Assembly: GCF_000800015.1 (NCBI RefSeq)
Contig: NZ_JUGR01000001.1
Coordinates: forward strand, 806,001 to 870,000
Direction: 5' to 3'
Origin: Terriglobus sp. TAA 43
GTDB taxonomy: Bacteria; Acidobacteriota; Terriglobia; Terriglobales; Acidobacteriaceae
DNA: 64,000 nt
In this document: positions 35,365-43,860 of the stretch, one piece after another
How positions within the stretch are numbered: the stretch's first letter is position 1
How the letters are laid out: each line of letters starts with the position of its first letter
Program-made: the position numbers and the translations under genes
The notes under the pieces: generated by a model
Databases searched by the model: none
Seen by the model: the letters and a program-made list of their open reading frames with translations, nothing else
What the model was told of the DNA's origin: nothing

Positions 35365-35608
35365 CGGGGTACCCTCCCTCCCCTCCCTGTTTTTCTAAAA
35401 TCGTCTTTCTATTGGGTTTACGGACTCAGTAGCTGTAAAATCGTCTGCCCATTGGGGTTAGAGGCAAAATCGTCTTTCTAAACGAGTTAGGGCCGCGCCA
35501 AAGCGCGGCCCTTTTCTCTCTAGTTCTATTTTATCGGCTTGGCGGAAATACCATGCCAACTCTATTTCCTTTCATTTGTTATGGTTGGGTAGCTTAGGGG
35601 CTTGACAG
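35365..35608 (+). repeat. Copy B of the roughly 240-bp repeat, starting at the regulator's stop codon
   Basis: Plus-strand copy of the element at 28770-29005. It begins next to the TAG of the response regulator with GGGGTACCCTCCC, has three AAAATCGTCT repeats, the hairpin AGGGCCGCGC/GCGCGGCCCT (35489-35512) with TTTCTCTCTAG tail, and ends with TTGACA (35602-35607). The hairpin is expected to end the kinase-regulator transcript. From 35609 to 35729 I see only a small CGCC-TTC-GGCG palindrome (35629-35639) and the globin upstream region. Confidence 0.8.
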
Positions 35609-35729
35609 GTTTTTCATACCGTTCTGGACGCCTTCGGCGCGTTGCCAGGCGCGATCGTTCCGGTGTTCGCGCCTTGGATGTGCGAGCTTTGCTTTAAGAA
35701 AACTGGAACTTGTTTATGCGTTCGGTGCT

Positions 35730-36146
35730 GTGAGCAACTCAGTTAGGTTATTGAGTGTGGGGATTACGGAAGAACAAATCGCAAACCTTGTTGACGTGTT
35801 CTACGCCAAGGTTCGAACAGACCCCGAGATTGGCCCGATCTTCAACGCGGTCGTGTCCGACTGGCCGCATCATCTCTCTGTCCTGAAGGACTTCTGGTCT
35901 ACGGTGTTGCTGACCTCGGGTCGTTACAAAGGCGATCCAGCGATGCGCCATGTCGGACTTGGTCTTGACCCTGAGCATTTTGATCGATGGCTGGCCCTGT
36001 TCTCCGAGACAACTGTCGAGATATTCCCTGCAGAGACAGCGGAGTGGATTCTGAGCAAGGCTCAGAGAATCGGTCGCAACTTTCAGGATGCTGCGGCCTA
36101 TGTGAGAGGCGCGAACGATCCGTTTGCGTCGTCGGCTGAATCTTAA
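35730..36146 (+). CDS. Group III truncated hemoglobin
   Basis: 138 residues. The block VLKDFWSTVLLTSGRYKGDPAMRH with H74 as probable proximal heme ligand (His72 in Campylobacter Ctb), plus LDPEHFDRWLALF with the conserved Trp, is typical of trHbIII. These proteins bind oxygen or nitric oxide; the exact role is unclear in most species. The start is GTG at 35730; no Shine-Dalgarno sequence is convincing. It stands alone before a VOC gene. Confidence 0.88.
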   Translation: MSNSVRLLSVGITEEQIANLVDVFYAKVRTDPEIGPIFNAVVSDWPHHLSVLKDFWSTVLLTSGRYKGDPAMRHVGLGLDPEHFDRWLALFSETTVEIFPAETAEWILSKAQRIGRNFQDAAAYVRGANDPFASSAES

Positions 36147-36212
36147 CGGCTCGCTTCCCCGTTGCGAGAGGGTGCGTTGTCGCTTGTAACAAATGTCCTG
36201 TAGAGTCGCGGC

Positions 36213-36650
36213 ATGGCATTGAAGCGGATGGATAACGTTGGCATCGTCGTCGAAGATCTTGATGAGGCGATTGCGTTCTTTCTCGAGCTGGGGCTTGAGC
36301 TGGAAGGACGAGCCACGGTCGAAGGCGAATGGGCAGGACGTGTGACCGGACTTGCCGACCAACGTGTTGAGATTGCCATGATGCGCACACCGGATGGGCA
36401 CAGCCGTATTGAACTCTCACGCTTGCTTGCGCCAGCCGTCGTTGAAGATCATCGCAATGCCCCGGTGAATGCCCTGGGCTATCTCCGCGTGATGTTTGCC
36501 GTGGATGACATTGATGACACCCTTGAGAGGCTTTGCATGCGCGGCGCAAGGCTTGTTGGTGAAGTGGTCCGCTATCAGAATTCGTATCGGCTTTGCTACC
36601 TGCGCGGGCCTGAGGGAATTCTGATTGGACTGGCGCAGGAACTCAACTAA
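36213..36650 (+). CDS. VOC (glyoxalase/bleomycin resistance) family protein
   Basis: 145 residues, two beta-alpha-beta-beta-beta modules: VGIVVEDLDEAIAFFLELGLELEGRA in the first and LRVMFAVDDIDDTLERLCMRGARLVGEV in the second, ending YLRGPEGILIGLAQEL. Metal-ligand positions His/Glu are only partly recognisable (E-type ends such as the late GPEG block). Substrate unknown. It follows the globin by 66 bp, so they may share a promoter. Confidence 0.85.
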   Translation: MALKRMDNVGIVVEDLDEAIAFFLELGLELEGRATVEGEWAGRVTGLADQRVEIAMMRTPDGHSRIELSRLLAPAVVEDHRNAPVNALGYLRVMFAVDDIDDTLERLCMRGARLVGEVVRYQNSYRLCYLRGPEGILIGLAQELN

Positions 36651-36885
36651 GTGTGATGGCGCCTGGGCGACGCAATGAGTAGAAACGGATTGTAGTAAGT
36701 TGCGCTAACTTGCAAAAGGACAACCTACAACCTGACGCACCTGTGTTCACGGGCCAAAACAGATCAAAAAATTATGTTGGTATTTAGTTTTTCCCTGCGT
36801 TAGTCTGCCGTCTCACACAGATTGATGGCGTGCGCGGGCGCCAAGCTGTGTTGGAATCTACTCACAATTCACATGGGGTGTTCCC

Positions 36886-38055
36886 ATGATTTTCGGGCGT
36901 AAGTTGTGGCGACGGCTTGGAGTGGTACTGAATCTTCGTGATCCACCAACCGTGCCTCCCTATGGTTGGTCTTATTTCGATCACATTGTTGCGCTGTATG
37001 TGAACGTCAATGTGCCAGATCAACGAGCAGACCGAGTCATTGAAAAGTCTCGTGAGCGACCGGACGATCTTACATGGGGCGATATTTTCCTTTTAGAAAG
37101 TGTCGTCTTCTCGCTGCTGCCGACGGATATGGTGGAACGCAATGCGTGGATCATGCGCGAGCGTTTACGCAGTATTGCGTCGCCCACGATCTACCAGAAA
37201 TACATTGATTCAGGCGTACCATCGGGAGCTGATACTCCGGCCAAAGCTGAGTTGCTTCGTGCAGACCTGAGTCGCATCCTCGACGTTCTGCATTGGTATT
37301 ACTCGCTGATTCCGCAGCGCGAACGCATTCGTAAATCGCTTACTGTGGCGTGTATCTGGTGCGTGGTTCTGTATACGGTATCCCTGGGATTGGCCGCTTA
37401 CAAGTTTCAGCATGATCATTCGCTGATGACGTTGCTTGGTGTGATTTATTGCGGAATCATTGGTGGATTCGTTAGCTCACAGCGACGGATGCAGAACATC
37501 CCCAGCGACGGCGACCCATTGGTGAGCGTTCTTGGACTGGATATCTCCGGCTACTATCTGTGGCTTTCGCCCATGCTGGGCGGCATCTTTGCAGTCTTGT
37601 TGATGCTGATGTTCCTTGGACAGATTCTGCAGGGCATTGCGTTTCCATCGTTTATGCCACCGGACATTGCGCACGCTTCATCGCTCTATCCGTTGCAGCT
37701 TTCTTCAAGTGCCGAGTACGGGAAGCTGTTTGTGTGGGCGTTCCTGGCTGGCTTCGCAGAGCGATTGGTGCCAGATAGCCTTGATCGGCTTAGCGCGAAA
37801 GTGTTGTCCGTGAAAGATCCCGGACCGGCTAGCCCACTACCGCCCGCAAGCCGGAATGGCGCTGCGGCGAATGGAGCGAATAACGACGATGGCGATCAAG
37901 GTGAGCAAGGTGGCCAAGATGACGCAAACAACAATGGCAACGGTAACAGTGATGCTCCAAAGCCGCAGCAAGAGGTTGAGGAGCCTAAGATCGCCGCAGA
38001 GACATTAGAGGACGTGATGCATACGGGCGAAGCACCTGTTGGGCCTTTTCGATAG
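36886..38055 (+). CDS. Uncharacterised multi-pass membrane protein with a low-complexity Asn/Asp/Gly tail
   Basis: 389 residues, not assigned to a family. Residues 1-140 are soluble and rich in charged residues, with no signal peptide. About four helices follow (near 147-170, 181-197, 218-252 and 285-303), the last containing FVWAFLAGFAERLVPD; A-F-x-A-G-F-x-E-R-x-V-P is a phrase I have seen in other multi-pass proteins of unknown role. The tail after about 315 is proline, then a Gly/Asn/Asp/Gln-rich disordered stretch. 235 bp of non-coding DNA precede it. No partner gene is clear. Confidence 0.65.
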   Translation: MIFGRKLWRRLGVVLNLRDPPTVPPYGWSYFDHIVALYVNVNVPDQRADRVIEKSRERPDDLTWGDIFLLESVVFSLLPTDMVERNAWIMRERLRSIASPTIYQKYIDSGVPSGADTPAKAELLRADLSRILDVLHWYYSLIPQRERIRKSLTVACIWCVVLYTVSLGLAAYKFQHDHSLMTLLGVIYCGIIGGFVSSQRRMQNIPSDGDPLVSVLGLDISGYYLWLSPMLGGIFAVLLMLMFLGQILQGIAFPSFMPPDIAHASSLYPLQLSSSAEYGKLFVWAFLAGFAERLVPDSLDRLSAKVLSVKDPGPASPLPPASRNGAAANGANNDDGDQGEQGGQDDANNNGNGNSDAPKPQQEVEEPKIAAETLEDVMHTGEAPVGPFR

Positions 38056-38119
38056 GGTTCGTCATTTGCAAGCTTTGAGAGTGATCTTGGAGTTATAAGT
38101 AAATCGAGTATCCATAATC

Positions 38120-38995
38120 ATGCCGTCAACTGCATCGCCCGAGATCACGATTCGAGCTGCCACCATTGAGGACGCCCATGCGTGTGGGTTGATTTGCTAT
38201 GACGCCTTCGCAGCGATTAGTGCGGCGCATGGATTTCCCTGCGATCTTCCATCTCCGGAGGTCGGTATTGGGCTGCTTTCGATGATGTTTTCTGCGCCGG
38301 GATTCTATGCAGTCGTTGCGGAAAGCGATGGCCGCATTGTGGGTAGCAATGTGCTTGCAGAGCAAGCTGTGATTTACGGTGTGGGTCCGATCACGATTGA
38401 TCCCAATGTGCAGAATGCCGGGGTTGGCCGGAAGTTGATGGCCGCTGTGATGGATCGTGCGGAGCGGAACGGTGCTGCGGGCGTGCGGCTGGTGCAGGCT
38501 GCGTATCACAGTCGTTCGCTGTCTCTGTATGCATCGCTTGGCTTTGACGTGCGTGAGCCGCTTGCGTGTTTGCAGGGTAAGACTCGCGAACGAAGTGTGC
38601 CGGGATGTGTTGTGCGACATGCAGAGCCTGCAGATGAAGCGGCGTGTAATGCGCTCGCCCGGCGGGTTCATGGAGTCGATCGTGGAGTCGAGTTGGCGCA
38701 CGCGATTCGAGAGGGTTCGGCGCGTGTGGTGGAGCGTGAGAACCGTGTGACTGGCTACTCGACTCACCTTGGTTTCTTTGGACATTCCACGGCGGAGACA
38801 AATGTCGATATGCAGGCTTTGCTTGCTTCTGTGGAGTCGTTCTCAGGGCCGGGAGTGCTTGTGCCTTCACGCAATAGTGCGCTGCTGCGATGGTGCCTTG
38901 CGAATGGATTGCGCGTGGTGCAAACGATGACGCTGATGAGCACTGGGCTTTATAACGAGCCTGCTGGCGCGTGGCTACCGTCGATCGTCTTCTGA
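38120..38995 (+). CDS. GNAT-family N-acetyltransferase
   Basis: 291 residues. The first half is a standard GNAT domain: IRAATIEDAHAC at the start, and the acetyl-CoA loop VQNAGVGRKLMAAVMDRA, then YHSRSLSLYASLGF. The second half (about 160-291) looks like a degenerate partner domain of a double-GNAT arrangement (VRHAEPADEAACNAL). Substrate is unknown. It ends 5 bp before the stop of the convergent lipid kinase, so there is no room for a separate terminator. Confidence 0.85.
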   Translation: MPSTASPEITIRAATIEDAHACGLICYDAFAAISAAHGFPCDLPSPEVGIGLLSMMFSAPGFYAVVAESDGRIVGSNVLAEQAVIYGVGPITIDPNVQNAGVGRKLMAAVMDRAERNGAAGVRLVQAAYHSRSLSLYASLGFDVREPLACLQGKTRERSVPGCVVRHAEPADEAACNALARRVHGVDRGVELAHAIREGSARVVERENRVTGYSTHLGFFGHSTAETNVDMQALLASVESFSGPGVLVPSRNSALLRWCLANGLRVVQTMTLMSTGLYNEPAGAWLPSIVF

Positions 38996-38999
38996 CTCT

Positions 39000-39923
39000 T
39001 TAGCGCTTCGCTTCGGTGCTCGGGATGAGGAGCGTTATCGTTCGCTCGCCGAGTTCGGCTGAGAGCGGAAGCGTTCCGATCCATTCGCCGTCAGCTTGTG
39101 CATGGACTTTGCTTTCGCGTGATTCGCAATGGAATGCCTGTACATCTTTCGTGTCGAGATAGGGATTCCAGTGATCGAGATGTAGCCAGGACAAGAGAAA
39201 CCATGTCGGCAGGCCTAGTATCGCTGGTGGTTTCACTAAGACGAGGCGCATGTGCTTGTTGTTCAATGAAGCGCCGCTTGCGATGCCGGGGAAGATGCCG
39301 CCGAGGTTGCCGATGCGAAGCGCCATGGCGCTGATGGCTGAGGTGGTGTGCCACGCTTCATCGGCCGTTTGATAACGCACCTGAAATTGATGGAAGCGTG
39401 CGCGAAGCAGGAGATGCAGCGCGTGCATTGCGTAAGCCCAGCGGCCGAGTCTGCCTTTGGATGTGGTGAGCATGCGATACATCAGTGCGCCGTCGGGACC
39501 TGCACCTGACATGATGAGGAATTGACGCTCGCCTTGCGGTGTTTTGCAGCGCGCTATCTGTACGTCTTTTTGTGATGTTCGCTGATAGGACTCTGCTGCT
39601 TTTAGCGGATGCAGAGGGACGCCGAGTTCGCGGCAGAGGGCGTTTGCGCTGCCTAGCGGGATGATGGCGAGCTTTGCGCTGGTTCCTGCGATTCCCTGTA
39701 AGGCGTCGTGGATTGTGCCGTCGCCTCCGCAGATGAAGATGACTTCTGCGCCGTTTGCGATGGCTTCTTTTACTTGATTGCCTGCACTGCCTCGATGCGT
39801 GGTGGCGAGAATTTCCAGCTCGTAGCCGTGGCTTCGAAGTGTTGTTGCGACTGTTTCCACGATGGAGGCACGGCTGATTCGCGATCGTCCGGATGCCGGG
39901 TTGTAGAGCAGAATGCCGCGCAT
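39000..39923 (-). CDS. Diacylglycerol kinase-family lipid kinase
   Basis: 307 residues. DAGK-catalytic blocks: LLYNPASGRSR at the start, the nucleotide-binding VIFICGGDGTIHDALQG, and IIPLGSANALCRELG in the usual G-T-x-N place. The C-terminal half (HAQADGEW) matches YegS/DgkB-type proteins, which phosphorylate diacylglycerol, sphingosine-like or related lipids. Ca/Mg is needed by relatives. It is the downstream partner of a dehydrogenase gene (33 bp apart), possibly an operon, without evident pathway link. Confidence 0.87.
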   Translation of the reverse strand: MRGILLYNPASGRSRISRASIVETVATTLRSHGYELEILATTHRGSAGNQVKEAIANGAEVIFICGGDGTIHDALQGIAGTSAKLAIIPLGSANALCRELGVPLHPLKAAESYQRTSQKDVQIARCKTPQGERQFLIMSGAGPDGALMYRMLTTSKGRLGRWAYAMHALHLLLRARFHQFQVRYQTADEAWHTTSAISAMALRIGNLGGIFPGIASGASLNNKHMRLVLVKPPAILGLPTWFLLSWLHLDHWNPYLDTKDVQAFHCESRESKVHAQADGEWIGTLPLSAELGERTITLLIPSTEAKR

Positions 39924-39955
39924 GATTTTCCGGAGCGATTCACCGCGAAGCGTGG

Positions 39956-41035
39956 TTACGGCTGGATGACGATCTTCATACTATCGGCTACGGGATGTGA
40001 TGCGAGGTCGATTCCCTTCACTGCATCTTCCAACGAGAAGCGATGGGAGATGAGTTTGGTGAGGTCGAAGGTTCCATCGCGGTAGCCGTCGAAGACTAGA
40101 TCGATGGCTTCGTCCTGGATGGCCACTGAGGATGAGTAGGAGCCCATGAGGGTCTTTTCGTCCATGCAGACGGCGGCGGGATCGAAGGGTGCTTCGCCGT
40201 GTTGGGTCTGTGCGAAGAGGCAGACGCGGCCGCCCGGGCGGATGGCGTTCATGGCCTGCGTGATGAGGCTGTTTGCGCCGACTGCGAGAAGAGCGACGTC
40301 GGCACCGCGGCCTTCGGTGACACGTTTGCATTCGGCGATGACGTCGCTGCTGGCGTCTAGCGGGTGATCGAGGCCGTAGGTCTTTGCGACGGCGTGACGC
40401 TCGGCGTAGAGGTCGCTGGTGAGTACGTGCGGGGTCTTACGTTTTGCGAGTGCTGCGAGCAGGATGCCGATGGGGCCCTGGCCGATGACGAGTACGGTTT
40501 CGTCGTCCTTGAGGTTGAGAAGTTCGATGGCCTTGTAGCAGGTGTTGACTGGCTCGATCCATGCGGCCTGCTCGAACGGGATGTCGTTCGGTATGTGAAT
40601 TAATCCTTTTTCGACGATCCAGTCCATGACGCGGATGTATTCCGCGAAGCCACCGCCGGAGGGTTCGCCAAAGCCTGCGGTTGCGCCGACTTTCTTGTAG
40701 GTGTCGCACTGCGCGAAGGTTTGTTTGCGGCAGTAATAGCAGGTGCCGCAGGGGATGTGATGGAAGCTCATGACGCGGTCGCCGGGTTTGAAGTTGGTGA
40801 CGCCTTCACCGACAGCGACGACGGTGCCGCTCATCTCGTGGCCGAAGACGCGGGGTGCGGAGTGCGAGCCGGTGTGGATCTTCTTGAGGTCCGTGCCGCA
40901 GATGCCGCAGGTGTGGATCTTCATCAGCACTTCGCCGGGACCGATGGTCGGGACGGGAACTTCTTCGATGCGGACGTCGTTTACGGCGCGGTAGACAGCG
41001 GCTTTTTGCGTTGCGGGTGTGGCTTCCATGTTCAT
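39956..41035 (-). CDS. Zinc-dependent alcohol dehydrogenase (MDR superfamily)
   Basis: 359 residues. Catalytic-zinc residues are in CGICGTDLKKIH and GHEMSGTVV; the structural zinc site has four Cys in CGTCYYCRKQTFAQC. The NAD-binding fold has VIGQGPIGILLAALA. This resembles threonine/sorbitol-type or glutathione-independent dehydrogenases; it has no extra domain. The substrate cannot be told. Preceded by the ATG at 41035 with a second ATG at 41029; both are in frame. Confidence 0.9.
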   Translation of the reverse strand: MNMEATPATQKAAVYRAVNDVRIEEVPVPTIGPGEVLMKIHTCGICGTDLKKIHTGSHSAPRVFGHEMSGTVVAVGEGVTNFKPGDRVMSFHHIPCGTCYYCRKQTFAQCDTYKKVGATAGFGEPSGGGFAEYIRVMDWIVEKGLIHIPNDIPFEQAAWIEPVNTCYKAIELLNLKDDETVLVIGQGPIGILLAALAKRKTPHVLTSDLYAERHAVAKTYGLDHPLDASSDVIAECKRVTEGRGADVALLAVGANSLITQAMNAIRPGGRVCLFAQTQHGEAPFDPAAVCMDEKTLMGSYSSSVAIQDEAIDLVFDGYRDGTFDLTKLISHRFSLEDAVKGIDLASHPVADSMKIVIQP

Positions 41036-41089
41036 GACTAGTGTATCGAGTTTGCTCGTACTGCTGCAGGCTGCAGCGAACTGACCTCA

Positions 41090-41220
41090 GGGGCTAAAGC
41101 CCTTTCTTAACCAACGTTGCACCGGCACGACTAAAGTCGTGCCCCTACGATTCGTGCCTCCCACGACATAGTGCTGGCACTACATTCATTCCAGTTGAGG
41201 ACACATCGCGAAGCGATGTC
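41090..41220. repeat. Cluster of short palindromes downstream of hpnG
   Basis: GGGGCT-AA-AGCCCC (41090-41103), GGCACGACT-AA-AGTCGTGCC (41125-41144) and ACATCGC-GAA-GCGATGT (41204-41220). The loops are AA or GAA, as in the cluster at 25492-25572. It fills the 202-bp gap between the hpnG stop and the dehydrogenase start. These look like REP elements; from memory, GGGGCTAAAGCCCC and GGCACGACTAAAGTCGTGCC occur often in Terriglobia genomes. Confidence 0.55.
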
Positions 41221-41237
41221 GAGGACGGCACGAAGTG

Positions 41238-41927
41238 CTAGCGGGGGCGTTCGATGCCGATCTCGTCGGCTATGGCGTTGCAGAGGTTGTTGGCGGCGAG
41301 GCTGGCCTGTTTGCCGAATTGCGAAAGCGCGCTCCAGTAGCGGGGTTTCGTGGCGACGTGCGCGACGAAGCGCGCTGTGGCGAATTTGCCTTGCGCGGTG
41401 ATGAACGGGTTCATGTCCGGCAGGTCTTCTTCGAGGGTGTCGCTGATGGCCTTGATGGCGCGGAAACCGAGGCCGTTGGCGAGCGCGAGGCGCGCGAGGG
41501 TGGCGGCTTCCATGTCGACTGCGACGGAACCGTCGTACGTAGTGGCGAGGCGGTGCTTCTCTTCGCGGCTGGCGACTCGGGATGAGGTGAGCAGCAGGCC
41601 GCCGCTGCCTTCGGCTGCGTACATTTCGCCGGTGTTGAGGTCGCGCACCATGCTGGCCTTGATGACACTGCCCGGTGCGATCTCTTCGCGGAGTGCGCCT
41701 GCCCAGCCTACGGAAAGCATGGTGAGGGGCTGGCAGACCTGGGTGGCACGTGCGAAGGCTCGTGTGGCTGCTGCGGCGCCCATGCCTCCTACGAAGGCCA
41801 TGATGGGGCCTGCTGGGTGTTGCCAGCCGTCGACGCCGTTGACGGATTCGAGCGCGGCCCAACTACGGACGAGCGGCTTCAGTTCGCCGGGCATTGCGGC
41901 GATGATCACGATGGCGTCGTTCGTCAT
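41238..41927 (-). CDS. hpnG: Hopanoid-associated phosphorylase HpnG
   Basis: 229 residues of the nucleoside phosphorylase (PNP/MTA-SAH nucleosidase-like) fold, predicted to remove adenine from adenosylhopane to give the ribosylhopane stage. Blocks seen: VIIAAMPGELKPL at the start, FVGGMGAAAATRAF, VGWAGAL, VDMEAATLARLA (substrate Glu) and IKAISDTLEEDLPD (catalytic Asp). The operon context (hpnA, hpnH, shc) decides the call. Its ATG overlaps the hpnA stop (ATGA). Last gene of the hopanoid operon. Confidence 0.9.
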   Translation of the reverse strand: MTNDAIVIIAAMPGELKPLVRSWAALESVNGVDGWQHPAGPIMAFVGGMGAAAATRAFARATQVCQPLTMLSVGWAGALREEIAPGSVIKASMVRDLNTGEMYAAEGSGGLLLTSSRVASREEKHRLATTYDGSVAVDMEAATLARLALANGLGFRAIKAISDTLEEDLPDMNPFITAQGKFATARFVAHVATKPRYWSALSQFGKQASLAANNLCNAIADEIGIERPR

Positions 41928-42928
41928 GCTTTGCTGTACTGAGGAGCGTAGTTATTCGCTACGAACCACTCCATTGCTGCTTTGAGTGCGTGGTCGATTG
42001 GCTTGACCTGGAAGCCCAGGTCTTTCTCTGCTTTCACTGAGGAGGCCCACATCATCTTCTTGCCCATGCGGACGGCTTCAACGGTGGCGCGTGGTTCTTT
42101 GCCGCGGAGCTTGCCGGTGATGTTCTCGTCGAAGAAGGCGAAGGCCATGGCGACGGCGTGCGGCACCTTGTGCTTGGGCGATGGCAGGCCACTGATGGCT
42201 GCCATGCGGTCGAGTATCTGCTTCAGCGTGAGGTTCTCGCCGCCGAGGATGTAGCGTTCGCCGGGAGTGCCTCTGTCGAGCGCTTCGACGTGCATCCTTG
42301 CGATCTCTTCCACGTCCACGAGGTTGAGGCCCGTGTCGACGTAGGCCGGGAAGTTCTTGTTCAGGAAGTCGACGACAATGCGTCCGGTGGGCGTTGGTTT
42401 GCGATCGAGCGGGCCGATGGGTGTCGTAGGGTTGAGGATCATCACGTACTGGCCTAGACGTGCTGCGGCGATGGCTTCCTGTTCGGCGAGCCATTTGCTG
42501 CGTTTGTAATGTCCGATCATGTCGGCTTCGGAGACGGGCGTGTCTTCGTTGACGATGGTGTCCGTCTTTGTGAAGCCCATTGTGGCGACGCTACTGGTGT
42601 ACACAACGCGATGCACGCCAACTTCGCGAGCCAACTTGAGGAGTTCGCGTGTGCCTTCGACGTTGGCCTTGTACATGTCGTCTGGATCGGGTACCCAGAG
42701 ACGATAGTCAGCAGCGACGTGGACGAGCGCATCGCAACCTTCCAGAGCACTGCGAAGCGCTGGTGCGCTGCGGAGGTCGCCAGTGACAGTCTCCGCGGCA
42801 ATGCCTTCGAGCGAGGCGAGATTGCTGCTGTTGCGTGTGAGCAGACGGAGGTTTGCGCCCTGTGCCGCATAGGCGCGCGCTACATGGCTACCGACGAAGC
42901 CGGTGGCACCGGTGAGGAAGACGTTCAT
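41924..42928 (-). CDS. hpnA: Hopanoid-associated sugar epimerase HpnA
   Basis: 334 residues, extended-SDR fold. NAD motif GATGFVGSHVARAY at the N-terminus, catalytic pair in GHYKRSKWLAE (Tyr-x3-Lys) and an N-terminal AYAAQG. HpnA-type proteins are linked to hopanoid side-chain sugar processing; the exact step is not proven. Overlaps hpnG by 4 bp downstream and is overlapped 4 bp by the AT-rich membrane-protein gene upstream, so translation is chained. Confidence 0.9.
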   Translation of the reverse strand: MNVFLTGATGFVGSHVARAYAAQGANLRLLTRNSSNLASLEGIAAETVTGDLRSAPALRSALEGCDALVHVAADYRLWVPDPDDMYKANVEGTRELLKLAREVGVHRVVYTSSVATMGFTKTDTIVNEDTPVSEADMIGHYKRSKWLAEQEAIAAARLGQYVMILNPTTPIGPLDRKPTPTGRIVVDFLNKNFPAYVDTGLNLVDVEEIARMHVEALDRGTPGERYILGGENLTLKQILDRMAAISGLPSPKHKVPHAVAMAFAFFDENITGKLRGKEPRATVEAVRMGKKMMWASSVKAEKDLGFQVKPIDHALKAAMEWFVANNYAPQYSKA

Positions 42929-43407
42929 GCAGTAGCGGGATGGAACAGGCTTCTCATGTATTCCGCAGCGCCCGATGCCGCGTCAAGAATCAGAAGGATA
43001 GAAACGACGGAAAGGGCAAACAAACTACCGTCGTAAGTGGTGAAGAAGAGTGTAGACGGGGGAAACACAACACCTAATAGAGAAATTCCCACGGCAATTT
43101 TATAACCGGAGACAAACCCACTACCTCCGAAAGAGGCGGCAATCATTGTTGCAATTCCTCCAGAACACCATATTCCCACCATTACAAAAAAAGCCTGACG
43201 CGCACTTATTTGTTTCTTGGAGAAGAAGATTAGCCCTAAATAGCTTAAGAGAAAAACAACTGGACAGACTGCCGTTACCAGCCAGGGTTGATTAAAGGAA
43301 TCTGCCTTAATCAAGTGAATCAAAATATCAGGCGTCCAAAAACAAATCGCACATAGCGATGCCCATCCTACGGACGTTGAGAATTTTCGGATGGACTTGT
43401 TTTCCAT
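42925..43407 (-). CDS. Uncharacterised small membrane protein inserted in the hopanoid operon
   Basis: 160 residues from the ATG at 43407 (a GTG at 43440 would add 11). About five hydrophobic helices, starting near WASLCAICFWTPDILIHLI, then WLVTAVCPVVFLLSYLGLIFF, AFFVMVGIWCSGGIATMI, and two near the end, LYG-free. It matches no family I can name. By eye its composition is clearly AT-richer than the genes around it (long A/T runs in 43000-43400), so it looks like a later arrival. Its stop overlaps the hpnA start. A link to hopanoids would be only positional. Confidence 0.65.
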   Translation of the reverse strand: MENKSIRKFSTSVGWASLCAICFWTPDILIHLIKADSFNQPWLVTAVCPVVFLLSYLGLIFFSKKQISARQAFFVMVGIWCSGGIATMIAASFGGSGFVSGYKIAVGISLLGVVFPPSTLFFTTYDGSLFALSVVSILLILDAASGAAEYMRSLFHPATA

Positions 43408-43478
43408 AAGGAGCCTGCTCACCAATATTATTCCAGCCACGTTCCAGCTGAAGTCTTACGGCAAAGATCTGTCACACA

Positions 43479-43856
43479 CTACGAACGCTGACGAATCTCC
43501 AACACTTCAAAGGCAGCCGCCACGACGTTCAAACCAACTTCAGGGACTACGCCGTCGAAGCTGAGGAGTGCGCCGTCTCCGTAGCCCTGCTGGTTTTGCA
43601 TGAGCCAGCCGGTGGAGAGTTCCTTGCCGATGAAGCAGCTCCATGCCGGGTCCGTGGTGAGGTCGTCCGCGTCTTCGAGTTTCGGGATGGTTTCGAAGGT
43701 GACGGCGATGGCGTCGGAGTCCTCGTTGCAACGGAAGATGAGGGCATCGGCACCGAAGGCGAGGAGTATCTCCTCGCCTTCGCCGGTGTCGTTGCTGAGG
43801 ACTGCGGTCAGTTGCCTGCCCTGCGCTTGCAGGAAAGGCTGCAGATTCTCGCTCAT
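43479..43856 (-). CDS. Small acidic protein, DUF6334-like
   Basis: 125 residues from ATG 43856; upstream frame would only read through the neighbour. Beta-rich with the phrase FIGKELSTGWLMQNQQGYGDGALLSFDG, which reminds me of DUF6334 (W-x-L-x-N-x-Q-G-Y-x-D). The name is a recollection, not a search. No signal or helix. It begins 4 bp after the preceding gene's stop, so it is in the hopanoid operon. Function unknown. Confidence 0.65.
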   Translation of the reverse strand: MSENLQPFLQAQGRQLTAVLSNDTGEGEEILLAFGADALIFRCNEDSDAIAVTFETIPKLEDADDLTTDPAWSCFIGKELSTGWLMQNQQGYGDGALLSFDGVVPEVGLNVVAAAFEVLEIRQRS

Positions 43857-43860
43857 GAAA

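Noticed and set aside
35602-35607. TTGACA at the end of both repeat copies as an outward promoter
   Set aside because: A consensus -35 is conserved, but no -10 lies 16-18 bp beyond it in either copy.
28770-35608. Invertible DNA switch between the inverted repeats
   Set aside because: No recombinase is encoded nearby and the repeats carry terminators rather than recombination cores; kept only as a repeat finding.
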